Origin: Sabellastarte sp. h YS-2021
Taxonomy: Eukaryota > Annelida > Polychaeta > Sabellida > Sabellidae
Direction of reading: 5' to 3'
Assembly (NCBI GenBank): GCA_964017235.1
Contig: OZ024934.1
Span: 77,466,706 to 77,530,705 of the forward strand
DNA length: 64,000 nucleotides
The position numbers and the translations under genes were made by a program. Shown here one piece after another: positions 25,080-33,859 of this stretch; the first letter of the stretch is position 1, and every line of letters starts with the position of its first letter. The notes beneath the pieces are model-generated. The model made no database searches. It was not told where the DNA came from and was given only the letters and a program-made list of their open reading frames with translations.

Positions 25080-25095
25080 AGTCCTTAAAAGGACT
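25080..25095 (-). promoter_or_regulatory. Histone-like 3' stem-loop after element A transposase
   Basis: On the minus strand it reads AGTCCTTTTAAGGACT: a perfect six-base stem, loop TTTA (fits UYUH), then ACCAAAATAATCC. It starts 33 nt after the ancestral transposase stop (25129-25131). The outermost pair is A-T where the histone consensus has G-C, with both sides changed. Confidence 0.65.
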
Positions 25096-25128
25096 GATTG
25101 ATGACAGCTTGTTCTCCCCTCAATCTTC

Positions 25129-26414
25129 TTAAATTCTGTCCTCCTCCCCAGCCAGTGCCCCAAGGTTGTTGAAGTAGTCTTTCTGTAGGTCTTGTTGATG
25201 TTTGGCCTCCCTCGATGGATTTCTGATGTTTTCATCCTGTGCTTTCTCCCCTGTGGTCATTTTGTGGTAGTTGTATGTCATCTGCTGGAGTGGGTGGTCT
25301 GTCTGCTCCCCCCTGATGGCTTCTCAGCATGTTATGTAGTACCACACATGTTAACACAATGTCTCTGACAACTTTTGGCCTCTGCTCCGTGGTGGTCAGC
25401 AGCACCCTGAATCTTCTTACTAGTATACCAAAAGAGTTCACGACCACCCTCCTGCCCCTGGATATCCTGTAGTTAGCTATTCTCTCCTTTCTAGTCAGTT
25501 GTCTGCTATATGGCTTGAGCAACCAAGGCATAAGGGCAAAAGCATCGTCCCCTAGTAGGAAGTAGTGTAGATATGCCCCTCAGGTCCAAGTGGTTCAGGT
25601 GGTGGTAGTTACAAGGTTCTGTTCTCAATTCTTCTTTTCAGTTTGCTGCGGTTGAATATCTCAGCATCAGATGATGACCTCTGGCCCCCATGTTCCCCCA
25701 CAGGAACTTGCACTCTGCATCTACTAAAGCCAGAAGTACCACGGAGAAGTAGCCCTTGTAGTTGAAATATTTACTGTCTGACTTCTTGGGCTTCTTCAAG
25801 GCAATGTGTTTGCCATCTAGTGTACCGACTACATGGGGACATTCCATCTGTTTCTAAATCTCTCTTCAATTTTCTTCCAGTCCTCTGAATCAGTTGGACA
25901 AATCAAATATTTGTGTTGAAATTCCTTTAAGATGGCTTTACAGACCTGGGGGACAAATTTCTTCCAAAATCTTCCAATGCTCCATTGGTATTGCAGTGAA
26001 GTGTATGTTTCCCCTGTGGATAAGTGTCTCAAAGTAACTGCCAGTTTCAATCCGATTTCCAGTGTCTTCTTTAAGTTGGTGGTTGACTTCCTCAGACGAC
26101 GGGTAATTCTTTTTTCAATTAAATAAAAAACTGCTGGTTCCATCCAGGTGAAGTTTTCTGTAGCCTGGTATGTCAGTTGTGATTAGCTCATCCAAGAGTG
26201 TTCCGTAGCAACCTCTCTCCTCTCCCTGCAGTATCCAGGGCATAACCCATGGCTTCTGTGGCTTCCTCCTCCTTCTGCATGGTGGGGGCTGTGGCTGTGG
26301 TGGTGATGCTGGCTGGGCAGGTGCTGGGTTCTGTTGTCTTCTGTGTCTTGAAATCATGATATATAATAGCATATTCAATTGAATAAAAAAACCAAAGGAG
26401 CCTGAACTTGTCAA
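25129..26414 (-). pseudogene. Element A PIF/Harbinger transposase (HARBI1-type DDE), broken
   Basis: Fragments in order, on three frames: PQPQPPPCRRRRKPQKPWVM (26.3 kb), LRHLSTGETYTSLQYQW (26.0 kb), [17 protein letters not shown] with the first Asp (25.8 kb), then [17 protein letters not shown] (25.5 kb). The position of the catalytic Glu reads V (VVVNSFGIL against VVENAFGIL in element B), and frameshifts separate the blocks. The C-terminal REAKHQQDLQKDYFNN ends at TAA 25129-25131, homologous to the end of the element B protein. The enzyme would have cut and joined transposon ends. This copy cannot. Confidence 0.88.
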
Positions 26415-27492
26415 ACAGTTCCTCTTAATGTGTTGCTGTCATCTTTGAGGTGTGAAATGAGTGTCACATCCCTAGTGGCTGGGGTTTAGATAGTGTGATA
26501 TGGATCCGGATTCTGGATCCTGACTATAGATACCGACCCACAAAATCAATTAGTCCTGTCAGCAAGGGTCGGGAACATGCTCCCAGCTTGTCTGTTTGTC
26601 TTTACGGCTTGTCTGTTTGTGATCCGGCTTGTCTGTAAGGAGTTTAGGACTTGTCAAGGTACTTTTACGACTGGCAAAGCAATAAACATCCCTGACCCTA
26701 CGTCTTATCGGGGCAGTCACCACATCCTGTCTGTAAGTACACCGTCCTGTTGGAGATTTCTTAACCGACTCCCACAATCTCACGACTTTCACAACCGACC
26801 CTAGAGTTGTAGGGTCGTAGAGTCGGATACAGTGTCAACTCCATTGGAACACCAGCATAAACTTTAAATCTGATGTTTGGCTCAGCTTGATCTTTCTTTG
26901 TAAATACAGTCTACAAGTAAAAATAATATATTTGTCTTGCTGTTCTATTTACCCATATACATTTCATTTGCCAGGCTTACCCACTTCTCTGTCTTCTTTG
27001 CTCTCAGTTTTACACATGGAAAAGTAAAGACAATTCAACTTTGGCCTGTTTTGTGCCCTTACATATAATATACATTACAAGAAATAAAACAAAGTACATG
27101 GTAATATGTTTTCCTTTACATTTGGCCTGAATTAGTTAATAAAAGGTTTTACTAATCGCCAGTTTTTGTTAAATGTTTCTTGTTTGATTTCCAGTCTTGC
27201 CACAAACTTTTGTTCCTCATAAATATTTTTTTTAATTCTAGTATATCTAATGTGGTTGCTCCACCACACGACTAAGCTTCCCGATTAAGGGTTTTTGGGT
27301 CGGCTTTAAATATTTGCTTCGTCCCAGATGTCCTGTAAGGGTCGGTAGTTGTCGGTTGTGGCCGTGAGAGAAATCAAACATGTTTGATATTTTTCATGAC
27401 CCAAACCGATTCTCATTTCCCGCCGACAACAAAATGTCCAGTCCCAGGCTTCCTCAGGCCTCCTCAGACCCAAATTTACACAGGTCTGGGAC

Positions 27493-27500
27493 TATATAAG
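27493..27500 (+). promoter_or_regulatory. TATA box of element B MADF gene
   Basis: TATATAAG in a locally GC-rich setting (GGGACTATATAAGCGACCGC) lies 181 nt before the ATG at 27681. The context is typical of a TATA-driven RNA polymerase II core promoter. Confidence 0.5.
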
Positions 27501-27680
27501 CGACCGCGCACACATTCTCGTTGTTACTGACTGTTTGGCTACTGAGAGACGTGTGTCACTGTTTTGTAGGGGTTTTTAGTTTTTTTTAAATATCATATAA
27601 TACTTGAGCTTAAGGTAAATTTTACAGTTAGGAGACACATTTTACTTTTTTACTTTTTTTTATTGCTATTGACTGGAGTT

Positions 27681-28838
27681 ATGAGGAAAGAGAAAGGAGG
27701 GAAGAGAGGAAAGAAGAAGATGGATGAGAGGCAAGAGGAGAGGGAGAAGGAAAGTGGAGAGGTGGAGGAAAGGATGGAGGAAAGGACGGAGGAGGGTACA
27801 GAGGAGGGTACACAAGAGACTGAGGAGCGATTGGAACTTACTGAGGAAGCTTGCGAAGAAGAAGAGAAGTGGATTTAGAGAGTCACTCGGCAGCCAAGAG
27901 AGCCAGGGTCTGTTCAACTTTCACTGACAGCCAAGAAACTGCAATAGTGGAGTTTGTGAAGGAGCATCCAGAGCTCTACGACAAGGAGCATGCACGTTTC
28001 CATGACAGACAGAAGAAGGAGGCTCTCTGGGCAGAAATTTTTGAAGCTCCAGCCCTTTGATGTCAGAAGATGGTTTGAATCCCAGCGAACGCGTTATGGC
28101 AAGCTGTCAAAACTACAATCTGGCCAAGCCCCAAGGGAGATGACCAAGAGACAGTCCTGGGTCTACCAGCAGATGGGTTTCCTTAAGACCCATATCAGAT
28201 GAAAGGGGGCCAGCAGAAGTTTAGGGTTCGAGGCCAGTCCAAATACCAGCAAGCAGGACGAATCTCGTGGATCTACTACTGATACAGAATACCTTGAGTC
28301 CAGTGTCCTCAGGGAGAGTAGGAGTCAACCTATGTTCACATCTACACCAGTTTCAACAGACTCCAAGATGCTTGAGCACTTTGACCAGATGAGGACATTG
28401 ATCTCATTGGCATCAGAGGCTAAAAAGATAACCCAAGAGGAATTTGAGGACCTTAAGGGCAGAATTTTTAGAGATATTGAAACCATTAAGACCAACTGTA
28501 GACGTCAACCACTAGCCAGAAGATCAGCCACTATTACCACGGAGTCCCAGAGGGTCGGGATACTGCCAACAACCACTCAACAGGCGTCTACTTCCACCCA
28601 AGCAGCAGCTAGCAGCAGTTACGTCTACTACACACCAAGCCCCCTTGGCTTTGGCAACCCTCCATCAGTTCTAACTGTACAGGATGAGGGAAATAGACAC
28701 AACTTAAGTGGAATACTAAGCCAGCTACCAGATCTGACATCTACACAGATCATTGAGCAGCCTCAGCAGCAGCAGCAGCTGCAACTCTTCACTATCACCA
28801 CTACAGCACTGCCTCAACAGCAGCAGCCTCCTCAGTAG
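27681..28838 (+). pseudogene. Element B MADF/Myb-like DNA-binding protein, degraded
   Basis: ATG 27681 opens a Lys/Glu-rich leader. A frameshift near 27,860 leads to SHSAAKRARVCSTF and the domain DSQETAIVEFVKEHPELYDK. A second shift near 28,058 leads to FDVRRWFESQRTRYGKLSK. TGA at 28200-28202 replaces an Arg codon still present in element A (HIRRKG). The C-terminal half (28,203-28,838) stays open: EQFEDLKGR-like helices, then a Gln-rich tail (QQQQQLQLF) ending at TAG. The domain is the short three-helix type that accompanies Harbinger transposases and is thought to bind the ends. As read, the protein is not made whole unless by other copies or unseen introns. Confidence 0.75.
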
Positions 28839-28870
28839 CCATCCAGTCAGGGTGGGTCTTTGACCTGCCA

Positions 28871-28886
28871 GCCCCTTTTCAGGGCC
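28871..28886 (+). promoter_or_regulatory. Histone-like 3' stem-loop after element B MADF gene
   Basis: GCCCCTTTTCAGGGCC differs by one base (position 2) from GGCCCTTTTCAGGGCC, a common histone stem-loop. It is followed by ACCCA and then AAATATTCCAAAAACAATTA. It starts 32 nt after the TAG. The single change breaks one stem pair, in line with the decay of this gene. Confidence 0.65.
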
Positions 28887-29154
28887 ACCCAAATATTCCA
28901 AAAACAATTATTTAGCTGCAAGTTATTCCAATTCCCTTCCCACAACATAACAGTTCAGTACAAATACTTATCACAAAAAAATTTAACACATAACCAAAAA
29001 AGGCCACATAGAAAAAATATTAAAATAAACTCCCAATATGGCCAATAATCAGCCCATTTTAGCTTAAAATCCATGGGATTGTTTAAAATCTTTAATAAAA
29101 AGTCCAACACTTACATCATTCCTAGAGTTAAAAGGCATTATCACATACTTACCA

Positions 29155-29320
29155 ACCCACAAACACACAAACCCAATACCAAACCTAACCCCCAACTAAA
29201 CAACACACAAACCAAATACCAAACCTAACCACCAACCCACAAACACACAAACCAAATATGAAACATAACCACCAACCAAGAAACAGACAAACCCAATAGC
29301 AAACAGAACCCAAACCAAAT
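29155..29320 (+). repeat. Short tandem repeat in element B
   Basis: Units of about 33-40 bp, built on ACCAACCCACAAACACACAA then ACC(C)AATACCAAACCTAACC, lie in the spacer between the gene ends. Confidence 0.7.
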
Positions 29321-29479
29321 AACTGACAAACTATTTTGCAAACATAACCCCCATCATTGTAAAGAAAACCAGTTTGGTGGTAATATTTCCTAAATATTTG
29401 TGAAGTGGAGTAAAAGATTTTAATTTTAAGATTTCCAGGAAACATTTCTGTTTCAAATATTTTTCCCTCAAAAAAACCC

Positions 29480-29690
29480 TGGATGAATTATGTTGGCCAT
29501 GGGGTTTGTCTGTTTGTTGGTTGCGTGACTTCTGTCGGGCATTGGGTTTGTCTGTTTGTTGGGTGAATTATGTTGGCCATGGGGTTTGTCTGTTTTTTGG
29601 TTGCATGACTTCTGTTGGGCATTGGGTTTGCTGTTTGTTGAGCGGGTGAATTATGTTAGGCATGGGGTTTGTCTGTTTGTTGGTTGGGTG
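29480..29690 (+). repeat. Tandem repeat of about 60-70 bp units in element B
   Basis: GGGTGAATTATGTTGGCCAT, GGGGTTTGTCTGTTTGTTGG and TTGCGTGACTTCTGTCGGGC recur about three times with few changes. Confidence 0.75.
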
Positions 29691-29760
29691 ACTTATGTTT
29701 GGTAATGTTTGGGTTATTTTGAACAAGCACAGCTGATTAATTGTTTTTGGAATATTTGGT

Positions 29761-29822
29761 AGTCCTGAAAAGGACTGGTTATTAGTCCTGAAAAGGACTG
29801 GTTATTAGTCCTGAAAAGGACT
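29761..29822 (-). promoter_or_regulatory. Triplicated histone-like stem-loop after element B transposase
   Basis: Three identical hairpins, AGTCCTTTTCAGGACT on the minus strand, lie at 29807-29822, 29784-29799 and 29761-29776 with a 23-bp period. Each has a perfect six-base stem and a TTTC loop, the commonest histone loop. The first starts 17 nt after the transposase stop. Only the last is followed by ACCAAATATTCCAAAAACAA, the same flank as behind the MADF-gene hairpin, so it is the likely original. Confidence 0.7.
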
Positions 29823-29839
29823 GGCTACTGCAGCAGCAG

Positions 29840-31150
29840 TTATATTCTGCCATCTTGCCAGGCCACTGCTCCCTCATTATTGAAGTAATCCTTGAGGTAA
29901 TCCCTCTGTCTTTTGGCTTCTCTAGCAGGGTTTCTGTCTGGACCACCACCAGCAGCACCACCAATCAGTTGACAATCACCAGGCACATCATCATCTTCAT
30001 CATCTCCAGGCTCTTGACCACCATGTTGACCTTGATACTGGCTTCTCAGTATGTTGTGCAGAACCACACAGGTCATGACCACATCCCTGACTGTTTCTGG
30101 GGGTAATTCAATAGTAGTCAACATCACTCTGAATCTTGAGACCAGGATGCCAAAAGCATTCTCAACAACTCTCCTGACCCTTGATATTCTGTAGTTGGCA
30201 ATCCTTTCCTCTCTGGTTAACATCCTTCTACCATAGGGTTTCATCAGCCAGGTCTTCAGGGCAAAAGCATCATCTGCCAGAATGAAGTAGGAGACATCTC
30301 TACCACCCTGTGTTATAGGAGCTGGGTCAGGGAAGCCTATCCTACCATCCTCAATCCTCCTCTTCAGCTGACAGGCATTAAATATCTGGGCATCTGAGCA
30401 AGATCCAGCTGTACCAGCATCCACCCATCTGAATTTGTACTGCCCATCTACCAAGGCCAACATTGCTATGGAAAAGAACCCCTTGTAGTTGTGGTACAGG
30501 GCTCCAGAGTTCTTGGGCTTCTTGAGGGCCACATGCTTTCCATCAAGGGCTCCCAGGGCATGTGGAACATTCCACCTGATCCTGAATTCCCTTTCCAGTT
30601 CTTTCCACTCATCTGGAGTAGTAGGACATCTGAGGTACTCTCTGGTGAACTCATCCTGGATGGCCCTGCAGACCTCTGGTAGAAACTTGGAAATGGTGGA
30701 TCTGCCAACCATGAACTGACAGGATAATGATGTGTATGACTCTCCAGTGGCCAGATATCTGATGGTGAGGGCTAACTTCTCCCCAACACTGATTGGAGCT
30801 CTGTAGTTGGTGGCCTGCCTGGCTAGACGTGGTTTCAGTCTGGTCTTTATCATTTCAAAGAATTCTGGGGTCATCCTCATGTAGTTGGTGAATCCTGGAT
30901 TGTCTGTGGCATACAGTTCAGCCATAATGTTGTGGTAGGCCCCCCTCTCCTCTCTCTGCAGTAGCCATGGCCTGACCCACATGTTGTGCCTTCTTCTAGG
31001 TCTCTGTATGGCTGGTGGTGGTGGTGATGCTGCTTGTGGTGGTTGCTGTGGTCTACATAGAAATAGCAAATACATCATTATTTGTAACTGAATAAAAACT
31101 AAAAAAACCCGAAGTTGTTGCTGAAGTTGTCTTCCATTAAAATGTGGCAT
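29840..31150 (-). CDS. Element B PIF/Harbinger transposase (HARBI1-like), intact
   Basis: A 436-aa frame from ATG 31150. The N-terminus is hydrophobic, then Pro-rich. A helix-turn-helix-like segment RYLATGESYTSLSCQFMVGR lies at 131-150. The DDE_4 catalytic core follows: Asp203 in GALDGKHVALKKP, Asp253 in AGTAGSCSDAQIF and Glu330 in RRVVENAFGILVSRFRV, with CVVLHNILRSQ after it. All three acidic residues are present, so the enzyme may be active for excision and integration at TWA sites. The C-terminal tail is acidic, then basic (EAKRQRDYLKDYFNN). The partner protein is broken in this copy, so mobilisation would need it from elsewhere. No intron is needed. Confidence 0.95.
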   Translation of the reverse strand: MPHFNGRQLQQQLRVFLVFIQLQIMMYLLFLCRPQQPPQAASPPPPAIQRPRRRHNMWVRPWLLQREERGAYHNIMAELYATDNPGFTNYMRMTPEFFEMIKTRLKPRLARQATNYRAPISVGEKLALTIRYLATGESYTSLSCQFMVGRSTISKFLPEVCRAIQDEFTREYLRCPTTPDEWKELEREFRIRWNVPHALGALDGKHVALKKPKNSGALYHNYKGFFSIAMLALVDGQYKFRWVDAGTAGSCSDAQIFNACQLKRRIEDGRIGFPDPAPITQGGRDVSYFILADDAFALKTWLMKPYGRRMLTREERIANYRISRVRRVVENAFGILVSRFRVMLTTIELPPETVRDVVMTCVVLHNILRSQYQGQHGGQEPGDDEDDDVPGDCQLIGGAAGGGPDRNPAREAKRQRDYLKDYFNNEGAVAWQDGRI

Positions 31151-31192
31151 CCTGCTGTGTTCCTATAAAAGTAATGATAATTAGATTGCGGA

Positions 31193-31195
<3 letters not shown>

Positions 31196-31224
<29 letters not shown>
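31196..31224. repeat. (TA)n microsatellite upstream of element B transposase
   Basis: An uninterrupted TA run 46 nt before the transposase ATG. It could act as the TATA region for the minus-strand gene. Confidence 0.7.
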
Positions 31225-31226
<2 letters not shown>

Positions 31227-31455
31227 TCAGAAAATCCAGCTTCTCTGCAAAACAAGAATCGGCGATCGTGGTCTGGGGAAAACTGAGGATGCCTGAGGAC
31301 GCCGGGACTTAATCGGGGGTTAGTCTGGGCTTAGTCCCAGGAGGTCTGAGGCGTCCTGGGACCCAGTCGGTATGTGTACGACAGGATCGTGGTTGAAACC
31401 GACCAGAAAACTGGCTTAATCGGTTCTTAGTCCCAGACCAGATGGCAATCTGACA

Positions 31456-33713
31456 AGAGTAACTAAAAAAGACATTAATAAGATCCTGGAAAGGGAAAAA
31501 TCCTAATTTTTCCAAATATAAGATGGTCAAAAATTATTTTATTTTAAAAACAATTCTTTGCAAATTTAATGCATTTACGGAATCTGTGAAGAACAAATAG
31601 AAGATCTCTAATTATCACATTCAAAGCATAATCACCCATTACCCATCAATTAGTATATTAAAGTGACAACCCCCTGCTGTATGGCACTAATTTTTTATTT
31701 ATTTACTTTTGTTATTTATGTTACTTTGGTGATATGTCTATTTCAGATGTATGATTGACTTTATATCACCTCCAAAAAGTTTAGTTCCACATGTATCTTG
31801 AACAAACCTCAAACCTAAACAGATCCTATTATTTTCTCATTTGTTCACATAAGCTTCCACCGCCTATGCCACTTTACTGACTTACTTACTACATTAATAC
31901 AAATTAGGTGTTTATAAAGATCTAATTTTAAAATGTGAGGGTGTCCCTTCCCTTTTATTAAGATCTAAATTTAAAATGTGAGGGTGTCCCTTCCCTTTTA
32001 TTTCATTTGGTGCATCCCTACCTTAATGAGACAATTTTATAACACTCCACTGGTTTCCACAGCTTAGTGATTCAACCTTGTGTTTTTGGTTTCTTTCAGG
32101 TCAGATTTCAAGGGGTTAACATCTTTTCCCTCCCTCCTACCCTTTTACTTTTATTTTCTTTCTTCCTTACATCCCCCTATCATTGTTCATCTTGAAAGAG
32201 TAACACATTTGTGGCTCTATATAACAAGTCATTAGCAAGTCATTTCAAGTCATTTAATTCTTTAACCCTACACCTTGGCACCTTTACCAAACTGATTTTA
32301 CCACTTCACATCTAAGGAGACAGTACTCTTGCCGTGACAGTACTCTATGCTTCATGGGGATTCACAAGTTAAATAATACGGTAACAGTGACTGCATATTT
32401 AAGTTAATGCTCTGCAATTACACAGAGAAGCAGTTTGGTTTTACAGAATTTAACAATAATGTTATGCGAAACTGTGTATATTGGGTTTAAGTGCTTGCAA
32501 GGCGCACATTTGTTACTATGGACTTAATGTTCTTAATCGATTGTATGTTTAATATATATGTCATTTATTAGGCGATGGGCCAGGTTTTGTTGGTGAATAA
32601 GAAATGTTGGCTGTGCGTCCCTTGCCCCAGGCTCTTAATTTTATGTAAGTGTTAATGTTTTAATGGAGTTGAACAGTATCAATATGATCAAATGTCTCCA
32701 ACAAGCCTGCGGCAGACGCCCTGGAGGATCGTATCCTTGATACTAAGGCATCACCAATGTCGCTGCTTCTGGTTATGTTAAACAGCTATGTTGGATCTTC
32801 TAAATGAATATAAATCATTTTAGTCAAAGGTCTCAATTTTAGCAAAGTATCAATAGACTCTCAACTCTTGACCTTACTCTTAAAAGGAAGGTCAACCATA
32901 ACCTTGATCTTTACCTTTTTGTTCAAGAAACTAAAAAGCCTGTTATTTTATAGTAAATAAGTAACTTTTGAAGTGATGGATAGAGATTAAAATTGCTTTA
33001 CATATTAACTTTTATTGACAAATAACATTTTACATTAACAATGCTATTACATCAACATATTCTTCAGCTTGAAGTAAGAACTTCAAGAACTATTATGAAG
33101 TAGTAAAATACACAATTTATTTATGACATTTGTAAACAGGATATACCCATCTAGTTACAAGAACCTGACTCTCTTTATAACATTAAACTGTGAGACCAGA
33201 TGAATATGGTAAACTAGAAGAATATGGTATTTATCTAGGGCATACTGTCTAACTGTTCTAAATTATTTCTTGGATAAAGTAGTGTAAATTTCGAATGACT
33301 TTGACAATCTCACTGCTGATTGACACTTTTGTTACAAATACTATTTATGTTGAAGTAGTCAAAACAAGGATGTTGAAAACATGCAACACTATAGACAAGC
33401 CAGAAGGTTCAAGACTAAGAAAGGGAAATTATTTTATTAGTACACATATAAAAAAGAGTAATAATACATCTAACACTGACTACCACTAAAACACATTCCA
33501 AAACTAGTTACACTAAAAGGCTAAATTTTCATAACTCAGTAGCTGAAGCCATTAAACCAGACACTCTTACCATATACAAACCTTGTTGATCACTACATGA
33601 GTGTTACTGCTTACAAAAAGCTCCTTACAGTTAAGCTGCCATGCTTTGATTTTGGTATAACAGGGCATTGTGACAGTCCCTGAAACACATCATTTTCTGT
33701 ACTGTATAACATA
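31456..33713. other. Intergenic region between element B and gene 2
   Basis: AT-rich DNA without a recognised exon. It includes a small direct duplication at about 31,918-32,001 (AAAATGTGAGGGTGTCCCTT twice). The 3' UTR and downstream region of gene 2 are at its right end. Confidence 0.5.
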
Positions 33714-33719
33714 TTTATT
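33714..33719 (-). promoter_or_regulatory. Poly(A) signal of gene 2
   Basis: AATAAA on the minus strand, 140 nt after the gene 2 stop codon. Confidence 0.5.
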
Positions 33720-33859
33720 TACAACCAGTGAAGGTAACTGGTATTACACATTCTTACTAAAATTGAGGCTATGTATAGCTTTAACATGGTTCACATTAGT
33801 ACTATATCCAAGTAACATGTAACAATGTCGAATGGTTTATCGTTGTCAAGAAATAAGTT

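Larger units (their letters stand above)
22437..26857. mobile_element. Harbinger element A (PIF/Harbinger DNA transposon, inactive)
   Basis: The terminal inverted repeats begin TGCTGATGTTCCACTGGAG on the left and TGCTGGTGTTCCAATGGAG on the right (reverse complement). The target duplication TAA (22434-22436 and 26858-26860) is the 3-bp TWA type used by PIF/Harbinger. The element is 4,421 bp. It holds a plus-strand MADF/Myb-like gene and a minus-strand DDE transposase, convergent, both disrupted. It lies 393 bp from element B, which has the same gene plan but is a separate insertion. Confidence 0.9.
27251..31455. mobile_element. Harbinger element B (PIF/Harbinger DNA transposon)
   Basis: Imperfect inverted ends share CGACTAAG..CCCGATTAAG on the left and GGACTAAGAACCGATTAAG (reverse complement) on the right. 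TAA precedes the left end, but the right target copy is unclear, so the boundaries are approximate. Gene order matches element A: a plus-strand MADF-type gene and a minus-strand transposase meeting tail to tail. The transposase frame is intact while the partner gene has three breaks. Coding similarity to A is clear, but the ends differ, so A and B are separate families or subfamilies. Confidence 0.82.

Noticed and set aside
27666-27917. Hydrophobic Leu/Phe/Ser-rich frame on the minus strand
   Set aside because: It is the antisense shadow of the Lys/Glu/Gly-rich leader of the element B MADF gene.
29480-29690. CRISPR array
   Set aside because: The repeat units are long, imperfect, lack unique spacers and lie in a eukaryotic transposon spacer. 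It is an ordinary tandem repeat.
29761-29822. Intrinsic (rho-independent) terminators
   Set aside because: The hairpins lack a following T-tract and the DNA is eukaryotic. Position, loop and flank fit the histone-type mRNA stem-loop better.
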